A DNA stretch of 64,000 nucleotides, taken from the NCBI GenBank assembly GCA_029204225.1, contig CM055103.1, forward strand, positions 39,104,095 through 39,168,094. The letters are read 5' to 3'. Below are positions 23,525 to 35,395 of the stretch, one piece after another. Both the position numbers and the translations under genes were made by a program. Numbering within the stretch: position 1 is the first letter of the stretch; every line of letters begins with the position of its first letter. Origin of the DNA: Diphasiastrum complanatum (Eukaryota; Streptophyta; Lycopodiopsida; Lycopodiales; Lycopodiaceae). The notes under the pieces were generated by a model. It did no database searches and was not told the origin of the DNA. It saw only the letters and a list, made by a program, of their open reading frames with translations.

Positions 23525-24850
23525 GCCTAAGGGCATATCAGTAACAAACTTCCTGTTTTTATTAATAAAAGCTGGGAAAACCATGAGGAGTACAAAGGAA
23601 TGCATATTGAAAGCGCAAAGGCTGTAAGGTGAATTGAGATACTGTATAACAAAGCAACAATCTCACAGGGTATCTGCATAAAGCCTACTGCTTGGTGTAA
23701 GTAGCTAGTTAACACAGTTGAAAGTTTAGGTAGTGCAGGAAGCTGTGAAGCAATCGTTCCTGCAACTACGGCACATCGAAGTATTGCAAGTGCCTGAGTG
23801 CGTTGTAAGCTAACTGCTATGAATCTGATCTGCAATTGAAATTTAACATACCTACTAAAGTAGAATGTTTATCTCTAGACAATGGCTTTGTCAAAATATC
23901 AGCCAACATACTATTTATATGACAGTAACTTAGTACAACATCTTGACTCTGAACTTTCTCTCTAAGAAAATGGAATTGAACTTCTATATGCTTAGTTCTA
24001 TTATGAGTTCGTGGGTTTAGAGAAAGAGTTATGCAGCTCTGATTGTCGCACTGGAGTATTGTTAGACTGATCTGTGGGAATTGCATATTCTGCAACAGCC
24101 TCCTTGGCCAGATTATTTCCTTCACTGCTGATGTAGCTGCAACATATTCTAATTCTGTGGAGGACAAGAAATGCATTTCTGCTTTCTGTTGTTCCATGAG
24201 ATGGGTTCTCCTCCAAGGAAACAAATGTAGCCTGATGTGGATTTTTTGGTATCCACGTCTCCTGCCCAATCTACATCTGAATAAGTGGTCAATGTGAGTG
24301 CAGCTTATGTATTGCCGTTATAGCTCAAAGCATAGTGCTTTGTAGCTTGAATGTACCTCAGTACTCTTTGTAGAGCTTTCCAGTGTTGTAGGCCTGGATT
24401 GGACATGTATTGAGACAGTGTGCTTACTGCATATGCTAAATCAACTCGTGTGCAGATCATAGAATACATAATAGATCCTATGACAGACTGATAAGGATAC
24501 TTGCACATTTCTTGTTGATCTGCTTGAGTTTTGGGACACATGCCTTTGGACAGCTTAGCTCCTGGATCCATAGGTGTGTCTATGGGCTTAGAGTCCTCCA
24601 TGCCATATCTGCGGAGTACATTAGTCAAGTAGGATTCTTGGCTTATAGTTATCCTTCTACCTGCGCGATCTTTGCTGATCTCCATACCAAGAAGGTCATG
24701 GATTGGGCCTAAATCAATCATTTCAAACTCTGATGAAAGCATAGATTTGGTTTCTAGTAATAACTGATTTGAATTGTTGATAATTAAAGAATCATCAACG
24801 TATAATACTATTATGACATAGCTTGACTCTTTATGCCTTGTTGTTCAATC
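23525..24850 (-). pseudogene. Ty1/copia reverse transcriptase and RNase H fragment
   Basis: The minus strand carries VLYVDDSLIINNSNQ (near 24,790), FEMIDLGPIHDLLGMEIS, MEDSKPIDTPMDP, SVIGSIMYSMICTRVDLAYA, then RNase H pieces SSTELEYVAATSAVKEIIW, SLNPRTHNRTKHIEVQFHF and MLADILTKPLSRDKH. It lies directly upstream of gene A exon 1. It is broken between the two blocks near 24,300 and ends at 24,850, where an unrelated LTR begins. The 23,525-23,810 stretch may be its 3' LTR remnant; I cannot define ends. Confidence 0.85.
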
Positions 24851-24889
24851 GGAATGCTTCAATGATAATCATTAATCTTGAATTTGAAT

Positions 24890-25716
24890 TGTAAAGATCC
24901 CACATGAAGGAATTATTGGCATGATCAATTCCAAACACCGAAGGTGTCTTCCAAACGGCGAAGGTGTCCTACAAATCCCCAAGGCTGCCCTCAGGTAAAG
25001 GCAATGGCCAAAATTCCATGGAGTGTCGCATTTCCAGTCTGCATAAATATACGGATTTTTGCCATTAGACCAGATAGCCTTCATGCTCCATCAACGAACT
25101 GATCCACTGATCTGTTTAACAGCTGTTATCAATCTTGTAATTGTAAAGTTAAGTTTGTACAAGATTTTTCAGCTGATATGTATATATACATGTAATTGAG
25201 CGATTGTAATATAGTGGATTATGATACGTAAGGTCATATAGCAGAGAACACCTTTGATCAGTAGTTGACTCCTCAGAGTTAGTGATTATAGAGAGAGAGA
25301 GAGAGAGAGAGAACTATTTTAGAATCTTAGCAATTGTCTTGAATCTGTTAGTAGGATCACGCGCTTATCAGCGCAATTGTATTGTGGTTTGATCGTTGTA
25401 TTTACAACTTCAATATACAGGTTTGCTATTGTTCTACACCTTTACATTCTTGTTGAATGATAACTCTCGCTCCTCTCACACAAACGCTATTAAGAAGAGA
25501 ATTGTATGGCTATCTCTGACATTTGAATTAAGTCTACATTCTCTTCATATCATGTTATCAATATTAGAGTATAACATGGCTGTCTCAAACGCCTAATTGC
25601 TTTTGCAATCTCTCTTTCACGGTAGTTTATGACTCCTACACTGATAATTTGATTCCACACACAAAGAACTGCTCGTAACTCCATTCGCTAAGTAATCCAC
25701 GGTCCTGGTTATAACA
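24890..25716 (+). mobile_element. LTR (plus orientation) inserted between copia fragments
   Basis: Likely termini are TGTAAAGATCCCACATG and GGTTATAACA. A tRNA-Met primer site (TGGTATCAGAGC, 25,739-25,750) follows. It contains a (GA)n run near 25,290-25,312, and its distal third resembles the LTR near 7.9-8.1 kb. The internal region stops almost at once where a minus-strand copia fragment begins. End points are approximate. Confidence 0.5.
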
Positions 25717-25738
25717 ATTTTCTTGTTTTTCTTCCAAT

Positions 25739-25750
25739 TGGTATCAGAGC
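25739..25750 (+). other. tRNA-Met primer-binding site
   Basis: TGGTATCAGAGC, canonical 12-base complement of initiator Met-tRNA, 22 bases after the proposed LTR end. Confidence 0.7.
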
Positions 25751-25754
25751 TGAT

Positions 25755-26530
25755 ATCTAATTTCGCCCATAGAGTGATATCAGTGCCTGCTCCCACAGTG
25801 TCAATCCCTTTACAATCTTTCATTCCAAATCTCTTAATAATGGAAGTAGCATACTTTGATTGACAAATAAATGTAAAATCACTACCTTTAGAAACTTCTA
25901 TTCCAAGTATAAACTTAAGAAGTCCTAGGTCTACCATCTTGAATTCACTAGACAATGCAACTTTTACCTTTCTTATGCCTTCAACATCATTTCCTATCAA
26001 TATGATATCATCAACATAAAGAACCAAGATGATGATCTTTCCATCATTGCATTTGATATACAAAGAAGGTTCATAAGAACTTATCACAAAATGCATAGAG
26101 TAGACGAAGGTATGCAACCTAGAGTACCAAGCTCTAGGTGCTTGCTTAAGACCATATAAGCTTTTCTTCAAGTGGCAAACTTTGTCTTCATCTCCATCTT
26201 TGATGAAGCCCTCGGGTTGCAACATGTAGATCTCCTCCTCCAAGTAGCCATTAAGAAATGCATTTGTCACATCCATTTACAAAAAATCTCATTTGAACAA
26301 AGTAGCAATAAAAATGATCAACCTTATAGTTACAAGCTTTGCCACAGGTGCAAAGGTTTCATCATAATCTATGCCTTTAGTTCGAAGAAAACCTTTTGCA
26401 ACAAGTCTAGCTTTGTACTGATTAATAGATCCATCACGATTGTACTTTAATCTATAGATCCACTTACAAGAAAGTGGCTTCTTCCTGTGTGGAAGGTATA
26501 CAAGATCCCAAGTTTGATTATCTACTTAGA
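25755..26530 (-). pseudogene. Ty1/copia reverse transcriptase fragment, different lineage
   Basis: The order on the minus strand is WIYRLKYNRDGSINQYKARL, GIDYDETFAPVAKL, MDVTNAFLNGYLEEEIYML, YGLKQAPRAWYSRL, VLYVDDIILIGND and FKMVDLGLLKFILGIEVS. It carries its own YVDD catalytic motif, so it is not a continuation of the 24.7-kb copy. Stops occur before MDVTNAF and the frame ends in LTR-derived sequence near 25,750. The right edge is cut abruptly at a second LTR. Confidence 0.85.
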
Positions 26531-26533
26531 ATT

Positions 26534-26785
26534 TGCTTCAAACAGGAACACAGATCATGCTACACAGTAACACAGACAGAAAACACTCTCCACAGCAAGC
26601 TCACATAGCAGCTGTATTTCTCAAAATGAAATTACACTGTACATATAGTTGTTCACTCAGGCAACCCATGCATGACCCAGGTTGTCATTGGCGGGATGGG
26701 TTTCCCGTCGACTTGCCTTGTGGCGAGGCCAACTGATCCTTATCGACTGATAGGACCCACTGTACAGTAGCACAGTGATTCTACA
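26534..26785 (-). mobile_element. Short LTR candidate with polypurine-like flank
   Basis: On the minus strand the segment starts TGTAGAATCACTGTGC and ends CTGTTTGAAGCA (252 bases, TG...CA). The purine-rich AAGGGAGAGAGTTAGAA lies just outside its start (plus 26,790-26,815). It interrupts the reverse transcriptase to its left. No second copy is present, so this remains tentative. Confidence 0.4.
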
Positions 26786-27033
26786 TTTATTCTAACTCTC
26801 TCCCTTAAAGTAGAGTCTACTTTTTATACAGTCATATACATAGCTTTAAAGTCAACAAACTTTAAGTACAGAAAGCTTTAATCTAAACTTATCAAACAAA
26901 TTCAAGCAAGAGAGTGCTAAAGTCAATTTTTGAGGGAGTGAATTGCTAGGAATTTGGTGAATCTATTATACCATCATCCAAGCTTGGGCTAGGTTGATTG
27001 GGCCGAGACTAGAAGCTTCTTAGTGAGCTAGAA

Positions 27034-29240
27034 GTGCTAGGTGAGATGAAACTACCAAAAGATTTTTGGTCAGAAGCATGCAGTACAACAGTCTATCTTC
27101 GAAATAGAAGTCCTACCATTGTCATACCAAAAATAACACCTGAGGAGACATTCACGAAGAAGAAGCCAAAGGTGAACCACTTGCGAATCTTTGGATGTAG
27201 GGCCTTTGTACACATTCCTAAGGAAGAGAGACGTAAACTTGATGTGAAAGCTATCAAGTGTATATTCCTAGGATATGATGATCATGTGAAGGGCTATAGA
27301 TGTTTTGATCCAGTGGAAAACAAAATCCATGTAAGCCGTGATGTTATCTTTGATGAATCCAAGATGTATGAAGATGAGGATGCTGAGAAGATAGACACAT
27401 CCAGTGGGAAAGATGATATAGTGAGGATACCTTATGATGATGATCCATTCATTGACCTTCCAAGTGATGAATATGAGGATACATCTCAAGATACTACTAC
27501 TCAACCTCAAGAGACAGGTTGGAGAGGTAGAGACAAACCTTTTGGTGCAAGAAGGATTGAAGTTGCAGGTGACAAACGCAAGCAGAAGGATGTACCGTGA
27601 GATACATTTTCACCAGGAAGCCGATCACCTGACAGGAAGCTCCCTAAGTGGTTTGAGAGATTGTTGGAGAGCCGCGACATGGATGACTTTCCAGGATCAT
27701 CTAGCCAGGAGAGAGTAGGAAGATCAACAAGAGAGAAGACACAACCTAAAAGGTATGAAGCAAATTATGCTCTCTTATCTAGCATTATTCAAAGCAAAGA
27801 ACCTTCGACTTATGGTGAAGCGAAGGCTGATGACATTTGGGTCAAGACCATTGGGACTTAGTAGAACCACCAGCTGGCAAGAAATCCATTGGTTGCAAAT
27901 GGGTATACAGGACTAAGTACCATGCAAATGGAAGTATAGTAAAGCACAAGGCAAGATTGGTGATCAAAGGGTATGCACAAAGTAAGGACATCGACTATGA
28001 AGAGACCTTTGTGCCAGTATGTAAGTGGAATACTCTACGTCTACTTGTTGCTTTAGCTTCACATTTTGGTTGGCCTTTGCATCAGATGGATGTGAAATCT
28101 GCTTTTGTAAATGGTGAGTTAGAAGAAGAGGTGTTCATGGATCAACCTGAAGGCTTTGTAGCAAAAGGACAAGAAAATAAAGTATGTCGCTTGAATAAAG
28201 CACTTTATGGTCTTAAACAAGCACCACGTGCGTGGTATAGCAGGATTGATGCCTACTCTCATTCAAAGGGGATGGTGAGAACACATTCTGATCCAAATCT
28301 GTATGTCTTATGATTTGATGGTATGGTTGCTTTGATTGCTCTTTATGTTGATGACTTGATTATTACGAAAAATAATCAAGAGATGATAGACATGATCAAG
28401 AAAGTCCTCATGGAACAATTCGAGATGACAAATCTCAGCCTGATGCATTATTGCCTTAGAGTAGAGGTGTGGCAAAAAGGACACGAAGTGGGTTTAACAC
28501 AGATGAAGTATGTTAAAGAGTTGCTGCACAGGTTTAGGTTGCAGGATTGCAAACCAGTGAATACTCCTATTGAACCAGATAAAAAGCTTTCTAAGCTTGA
28601 TGAGTCATAGTCATTTGATGCTACGCTGTATAGGCAGTTAGTAGGGAGCTTGATTTACCTTACCATGACTAGACCAGATATATACTATGTTGTTGGTATT
28701 GTAAGTTAGTTTATGGCAGCACCTACGGAAACGCATCGGAATACAGCTAAGCGCATTCTGTGTTATGTAAAAGGCACTTTAGATTATGGCTTGATTTACA
28801 GGAAGCATGAGGGTTTACCTGAGTTGTGTGGCTATGTGGATGCGGATTGGAGAGGTGACTATGATGATCGTAGATCCACCACATGGTATGTATTCCAACT
28901 TTGTGGCAGTTGCTTTTCCTGGTCTAGTAAGAAGCAAAGTACAATTGCTCTATCCACCACAGAAGCAGAGTATAAGGCAATGTATAGTGCAGCATAGGAA
29001 GCTATATGGTTGAGACAAATCTTGGAAGAAGTTGGCATGAAGCAGAAAAATCCCACAACTTTACATAGTGACAGTCAGAGTGGCATTCAGCTAGCAAAGA
29101 ATCCAGTGTTCCATGCGAGAACCAAACACATTGAGATTCAGTATCACTTTATATGTGAGAGGCTGCTGAGTCATGAAATTCATGTTGTTCATTGTAGTAC
29201 GAAAGAACAACTAGATCTGAACAAATCAGACCTAATGATC
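27034..29240 (+). pseudogene. Ty1/copia pol fragment: integrase C-terminus, reverse transcriptase, RNase H
   Basis: The frame begins in the integrase C-terminal part (PKDFWSEACSTTVYLRNRSP, then LRIFGCRAFVHIP and KCIFLGYDDHVKGYRCFDP). The reverse transcriptase follows (CKWVYRTKYHANGSIVKHKA, MDVKSAFVNGELEEEVFM, YGLKQAPRAWYSRI, ALYVDDLIITKNN near 28,340). RNase H then reads YVDADWRGDYDDRRST, LSTTEAEYKAM and HARTKHIEIQYHF. Stops at 27,598, 27,858, 28,312, 28,608 and 28,995, plus frameshifts, inactivate it. The 5' half (gag, protease, integrase core) is missing, and similarity ends near STKEQLD (about 29,213). Confidence 0.9.
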
Positions 29241-29573
29241 TGATCTAATGTTCAAATTAAATGCATCAATGATTTAAACCTCTATTTGATCATTAGCATT
29301 TGATAGATTGAACCTAGATCTAGAAAATGCACTAAAAAGCATGAAATTTGGATATGTATGCAAGATTTTGGACAAATTCAAAGATGGAACTCCTTCACAT
29401 AGGTACTATACGGCCTCACAAGTGTGGAAAGTACACCTGCAACCCACGACTCAATTTGAACCAAAACTAATGATGTTATTTCTCTCTTTAAGCTCGTCCA
29501 CTCAAGATTGGATCAAAAAACACAAAATTAATTTTGATATGATCAATGCATCATTTACATCCTCTTGTACCAA

Positions 29574-29585
29574 GCTCTGATACCA
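29574..29585 (-). other. tRNA-Met primer-binding site (minus strand)
   Basis: Plus-strand GCTCTGATACCA is the complement of TGGTATCAGAGC. It directly abuts TGTGAATTTTC, which reads TTCACA as an LTR 3' end on the minus strand. This marks the inner edge of an LTR extending rightward. Confidence 0.75.
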
Positions 29586-31540
29586 TGTGAATTTTCTATC
29601 TACAAGTTAAAAGTGACATTTCAACAAATTATAAGTATAGATATCCTTTCTAATAATCTAAAGTAGTTTCCATAATTGATATAGAGAATAGTGTCCACTT
29701 TGGATGCAGTTTGGATGCTTCCCTATCTCTTACATCAATTTTACATGTCAAGATGTGACTAGAGCACGAAGAACCAAATAGAATGTGAATGAAATGGTTC
29801 CTCCATGCTTCAAACTTTGAGCTCTCTAGAAAGCAACAACAACCAAACATATAAATGTGAGTGATGACCATTTGCTTGCTTGTCTCCTCCAACTTTGTCC
29901 TTTCTTGATATGTCTCCACCATAAACTCCATGAATGAGCCTCCATTGCCATCTTGCCACAAGATACCATCAAAACTTGATGAATTGGCCATGAATGAGTG
30001 ACATAATGAGCCTCCAAAAGCTTCATGTCCATCAGCAAAACCAGCCAATAATGCTAGTACAACTCCAACATCAAAATGATGCAAACCAATATAGCTAGTT
30101 TTATCATATCTTGACAAATTGCACACATCCACATGAAATAGATCAAACATGAGATAGAAGAGGTAAAGTAAACTTGAACAACACTTCCTTGATGTTCTTT
30201 TGACCTTACTTGAGTCTTCATATACCTGCAAAAATAGATCCAAAACATCTTTGCCAAATGACCCTCCTTTGATGCTCTTGATTAGCTTCAAATTGCCACC
30301 TTTCCTTTTGTGTTGTTGAAGTCCTTTGAGACCAACCTCTTGACCTTCCACTTGACCATCAAAGCCATTGACTAAGACCTCTTTTCCAGATCCATTAGTT
30401 TATTTTACAGCGTGAGAACCAATATCTACTTGCATAGTATCATCTACACAAGAAGATTCTCCAAAACATGTGAGTAAAGCAAAGTGTGTCACTTCCACTT
30501 GCTTACCTTTCTCTTGATCATCAAAGATATCAAAGACGTGAATATCATCAGACCTGAACCTCTAGAAATACTCCCTCTCAAACATATGATCTAGATCCAA
30601 CAAGATCTCAGCAATGCTTGATCTCGAACTTCAATGAAAACAATGCCACCAACATAAAGCAAAAGATAGATACCAAACTTTCCGTCCAACATGAAGTAGA
30701 GTAGGTGAATATGAGTATCAAACCCAATAAATCTAGCCCTCTTGAGTAACAGACCTCAATAAGCTCACCAATGAGATCTCCCTTGCCTTGAAGAAATTGC
30801 CTCTCGATTTGCTCCATGTACTCTTCTCCAACCAACCTTTTGCCATCTTGATCATGAGTGATCAATTTATAATCATAGAATCCTTTGAGTTGATGAAGAG
30901 ATGTGAGATCCATGCCTTGGATCTTCCCAAGAACCAATCTTCCATTGCTCTTTCCTTCATAAGACTCCCTCTTAATGATTGTATCATAATAAGTAGAAAC
31001 CTCAAAAACATTAGAAGTCATGAAAAAAATAATTAGTAACTTCAACATAAGGATGATTGAAGTACTCTCTCTTTTCAAACAAAAACTTCTACTCAATGTT
31101 TTAGGTAATGACACATATGATAATGATTCTTCCTCACTATCATTCACAATAACATTATTCAAGGTACATCCTACACTGAACTCTTCACATACTTCTCTTC
31201 TTCTTGACTTGTGACTATCTCCCTCACCAAGTCTCATGATAGAATCATTTTCTCTACTCTCTTTATGAAGACATGTGACTCCACTTCCTGCAAAAATGAC
31301 TTTCTTGGACTCATCACAATAGAATGTAGAAGAACTACCTTCTTCATGAGTGCACCTAGCAACATCTATTTCCATATGATCAACCATTCAAAGAACCATC
31401 ATTATCCTCATAACTAGGATCTTCCTCTTGGCTAGTTATGTTAGCACAAAGATGAACATCTCCAAGAAGCATATTAGATTTTGACCTAGATCTAGCATAA
31501 GGAAGCTTGTTAGACTTTGCATAAGATCCACCAATAACAC
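29586..31540 (-). mobile_element. Probable long 5' LTR or leader with unrecognised reading frames
   Basis: The left end is fixed by the adjacent primer site; the right end is not visible. Two long minus-strand frames lie within it. One is 30,351-29,650 (233 residues, for example GGSFGKDVLDLFLQVYEDSS and DGNGGSFMEFMVETYQERTK). The other is 31,387-30,608 (259 residues, for example GKIQGMDLTSLHQLKGFYDY and EEYMEQIERQFLQGKGDLIG). I do not recognise either protein. Long open frames inside an LTR would be unusual, so they may instead be a captured gene or a coincidence of low stop density. Confidence 0.35.
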
Positions 31541-31559
31541 CATTGCGAGTTGAATAAGA

Positions 31560-32370
31560 AATATTGCAAGGTTCTCCTTGATGAATCTTTCAAAATTAAC
31601 AAAAAAAAAAAGGTCATTTTACAAAAGAAAAATGATGTGTTTTTTAATATTTTTAAAATACAAACATGTGAAAAATTATAGACCTACAAAAATATGTTTT
31701 TTTGTGTATATCAAGAAGGTCAACAAAAAAAGTATGTTCAAAATCTCTCAAAAAGCCTACATAATTTTCCACTTTGTACTAATTTTTAATTTTGCTGATT
31801 ACAAAATATTGTCTATTTTTTTAATTATATTCACAATTACAAAAACGACAATATAAATTTCAATAGCTTAGTTATATATTGTACTTTTTTAATATCAAGC
31901 AAACATACTATTTATATCAAACTATCTTCTTGATATATTCAAATTTAATTATATTTGTCACTTGGTCAACAAATAGATACAAAATATATTCAAATTTAAT
32001 GATATTAATGAGCTACGTGAGCATCTTCATGCAAGTTATAAAAACATTTTTCATTTAATATCACATAACTTCAAAAACTCACATGGAATATACATTACAA
32101 GACACTGAAAATCTTTAATATCCAATTTTTTTTTCAACAAATTGAAAAATAACTGAAACTATACCAAAAAATATAAATACTGTCGAGTTCTATCTAGCAA
32201 AATAACTTTAAAAAGTGAAGCACACTTTCAAATATTTCTTTAACCAAATACAAGCTTTCGAACAAATTCAAGTAACACAAGCTTTACAAAACTTAAGTAT
32301 ATTGTAAATCAATGTTTCTGCAAAGATGAACTTTAACTGCATAGTGTAATTATCTCTTTAACTCCAATAT
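31560..32370. other. AT-rich stretch, no gene seen
   Basis: Very AT-rich sequence with many short homopolymer runs; the short frames present look random. Confidence 0.6.
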
Positions 32371-33444
32371 TTATACGTCTAATAGCTGATTTATACGGGC
32401 GCTAACCAAGTTTTCTTTTGAGATTAACTTCTTGATCTGCTTTTGCTCATTAGAAAATACACCAAAACTTAACGAAAAGTCCGACAAAGTTATCTCTTCT
32501 TCTTCAAATGATGGCTCTTCTTCAATCTCAACGGGCTTTTTATTTTTTGGGAGAAAACTTTTCTTCTTGGTGGTTGTTTCCCCATTTTCAGTTGCCACGA
32601 CAACTTTCAGCTTGTTAGGATCAAACTCCTTTTTCTCCTTCTCATGCAACCTTCTCTTTGTGGGTGCGACATGCAATTTCTTGGTCGGCTCAACCTCTGG
32701 AGCCTTCGACTTTTGACGGGTATCCTCCTTTTCAAATACAATCTCCTTACGTATAAAAGAAAATAAATAGGTAATCATATTTGTTGATTGTTCCAACTTT
32801 TTTGATAATAATAGCTGGTAGCCAAAATCGCTTCGACAAAGCTTTTCATTGACGACCATAAGTCTCTTTGGAGACTTCTCATTGTTCACATCCTCGACGA
32901 TTATGATGACAATGTCAAGGTTATCATCCTCTTCATAGTCAATCCATGTTACAATTCTGCAACATTTGGCATCTTTTATGACAAGCTCGGTATCTAGTTT
33001 CGTGCAAATGAATAATTTAAGGCCACTCTCTTGGGAATATCTAAGTGCCCATTGGTAAGAAACGCACTTGGATTTAGACGACTTGTTTATATTGGGAGGA
33101 GCATTTGCAATTTTCGCGGCTGGTATGCTAGGATGAGTAGTCTCATCATTTCTCTTGTCTAGGTTGTGACCATTTAGAAAGATATTTGGAAATATTACAT
33201 GTGATGCATAGTTTTTATGCCCATCCTTTAGGCTGTTTAACAAGCCAAATGGGCGGAGACCCACTGTTTTCAACAAAGCCATTTCTATAACATCTTCAGA
33301 ATCTACTTTGTGGTTAGGGGGATACAGATGGCTATGAGAGTGAAAGTCCCATGTAATTTTTCTTGTATGTATTGGTATTAGTGCAAAAAGCAAAAATATT
33401 TGGACATTTTGTGCAAGACTACCTTTTTTTTTTGTAAAATGCAT
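32371..33444 (-). CDS. Hypothetical protein, 357 residues
   Basis: This is an uninterrupted minus-strand frame. The first half has mixed composition (KTVGLRPFGLLNSLKDGHKN, SYQWALRYSQESGLKLFICT, CCRIVTWIDYEEDDNLDIVI). The second half is highly charged: several basic clusters (TKRRLHEKEKKEFDPNKLK, TTKKKSFLPKNKKP) are followed by an acidic stretch (EIEEEPSFEEEEITLSDF). That layout resembles a nuclear or nucleic-acid-binding protein of a mobile element. I see no signal peptide, membrane segment or known catalytic motif. It lies in repeat-rich DNA without obvious promoter or splice sites and could be a relic of a transposon gene. Function is unknown. Confidence 0.35.
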   Translation of the reverse strand: MHFTKKKGSLAQNVQIFLLFALIPIHTRKITWDFHSHSHLYPPNHKVDSEDVIEMALLKTVGLRPFGLLNSLKDGHKNYASHVIFPNIFLNGHNLDKRNDETTHPSIPAAKIANAPPNINKSSKSKCVSYQWALRYSQESGLKLFICTKLDTELVIKDAKCCRIVTWIDYEEDDNLDIVIIIVEDVNNEKSPKRLMVVNEKLCRSDFGYQLLLSKKLEQSTNMITYLFSFIRKEIVFEKEDTRQKSKAPEVEPTKKLHVAPTKRRLHEKEKKEFDPNKLKVVVATENGETTTKKKSFLPKNKKPVEIEEEPSFEEEEITLSDFSLSFGVFSNEQKQIKKLISKENLVSARINQLLDV

Positions 33445-33699
33445 GAAATCAAGACATTATTGTGTATAGTTTATTGTGTCAAAATGCATGTTTTTGAAAA
33501 TAGAGCAAATTTTAGTATGTTTCAATTATTTGTTATTTTATTTTAAATTTCATTATGAAAAGTGACTTGCAAACCATGTCTTTTTTAAAGTTTAAAAATC
33601 TTGAAAATGTTCAAAATCACCTTTTTTTTGGTCATTTTTCAAACATGTTTTATGCGTGCGCAAGGTGTTTTTGAAAAGCACCCTAAAGACATTTTTTGA

Positions 33700-34620
33700 G
33701 AGAATTTAGGAGAATATTCTAAAAGTTTCTCTTTTGGTCACAAAGTTTCTCATTCGACTCGCAATGATGTTCAATCTTATTGATGCTAAAAGGGAACTTT
33801 GGAAAGTTGAGACCAATTTCCTTTTCCATTCCATCCTTTTTGTTAGCCATAACAAAAGCATCAAGCTTGAAAAGTCTACCTTGTCTATTGCCCCTAGCAA
33901 CCAAGATTTCTTCCTTTGTAATGAAACAAGCATCACCAACAGTAAATGTAAAGGGGCCTGCGGAATATATGCAAAGTAGCCCAGTAGGCCTGTGTCATGT
34001 AGTCCGTAACTGATAGCTTCAAACACTCTATTACGGTAACATAAATGTAAAAAAAGTCTCCATGTGTCGCTGCTAGTGGAAAACTGGAGACGACCGGTTG
34101 TTGAGGTATTGATTTTCCTTCTAACTGTCGCTTTTTCATCCTGCACATCGATTAGGATTTGTAAAAGTTCAAACCTTTTATTGGTAAATCATCCTTTGTG
34201 CCACTGCTTTGTCCTTGCTTTCCTTTGAAATCTGAAAATACAAATATGATTGAGTTCGGATTGTTAAGATTGAAAGAGCCAGTTCTTTTGGTAGAGTTCT
34301 GGAAGTACTTATCTTGAAAGGTAGGAAAGCTAGTTCGTTTTCGAAGGCGTTTTATTTCTCGGATATTTTTGACGTCTCTCCCAAAGGTGCTAGAAGTTTG
34401 GCAAAGGAATCTTTTGCGAGTTTGATGGAGGCATCAATCATGTACTGGCGGATAAAGAGAAAAGTCAGGTGTGCTTTCACAACATCCCTAGCAAGTTGAT
34501 GTAACCACATGAAGAATGCATTTATATGATTTTGGAGGGAGGCACCAGGAAAGAACTTGGCTAGGTTATTCATCATGAACCAAGTAGCATGGTCAAACCA
34601 GATGATGGAAGAGCTATTTT
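33700..34620 (-). repeat. Decayed repeat-derived coding region, partly repeated at the window end
   Basis: Minus-strand frames overlap here (GDACFITKEEILVARGNRQG followed by RLFKLDAFV; FFMWLHQLARDVVKAHLTF). The segment from about 33,940 to 34,012 recurs inverted at 63,885-63,955 (shared CTACTGGGCTACTTTGC and ATATATTCCGCAGGCC), which marks it as dispersed repeat DNA. The ILVARGNRQGRLFKLD string is weakly like a copia GAG-pre-integrase segment, but I do not claim the family. Confidence 0.4.
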
Positions 34621-35242
34621 TGCATTTTTCACCACATCTACATTCGATAAAAGGTTGTTTCTAGATCAAGATGAACCTTCCAATGACGCAATGACATGTG
34701 AGAGCTTTTTTTTAAAAAAAGTAGAATATGCGTGTGGATAAACATGCACATTTCAATAGCGTGTGCATGTGCTATGGGCAATATGTTATTGGTTGTTCAC
34801 AGACAAGTTCTCAAGAATGTGCATGTGCTATGTGTAACTTTTTCAATGGTAGTTTTGGTGAGAGTCAAAATGTGCATGTGCTATATGTGTTGATTTCTTA
34901 TCTATTGTTCAGATGAGAATCTCGGTAGAAGTTTCAAATTTTTAAAGATTGAAAAATTTTGAAGGTGCCTCCAAAATAATGACAAAACGAGCACCTACTA
35001 TTACAATACCATGCGCTTTGAGTGACTAGAATTTCTTTTTGGTTTTGGAGATTGGTCTTTGTAATGACATTTGCACATCTTAAAATGGATGCAAAATTAT
35101 AGTGAATACGTTAGGCTAAACCATAAGTAAGAGGCCATTGAATTAAGTGCAAAGGTCACTAGAAAGACATTTTCCAAGTGTAATAACATTCAGGTTTTTT
35201 TTGTGTGTATTTGGAGAAAGTCTTAAATGGCAGAATAACATC

Positions 35243-35395
35243 AGAAGGGTGTATTCCACACCACCAGTGGTGGCCCACACATCTAAGGGTGAGCAATGAT
35301 ACCATTGTTTTGGAAAAATAGTGGTATCATTACCCATCTCCATTAGATGGCTACCTGCACCACCACTACCATTGCCGTGGTGGTGCAATATACAC
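35243..35395. mobile_element. MITE-like long imperfect hairpin
   Basis: The outer arms GTGTATTCCACACCACC and GGTGGTGCAATATACAC pair. Inside them CATCTAAGGGT pairs loosely with the CATCTCCATTAGATG side, and at the centre AATGATACCA pairs perfectly with TGGTATCATT around a 17-base loop. No target-site duplication is obvious and no protein is encoded. Confidence 0.6.

Noticed and set aside
22855-23530. Plus-strand frames of 98-200 residues opposite gene A
   Set aside because: They are antisense shadows of exon 1, with low-complexity Glu/Arg runs complementing the Ser-rich presequence.
34352-34576. Possible peroxisomal PEX11-like or gag protein (FFMWLHQLARDVVKAHLTF)
   Set aside because: The resemblance is too weak; the region is repeat-derived and frames are short, so no family is claimed.
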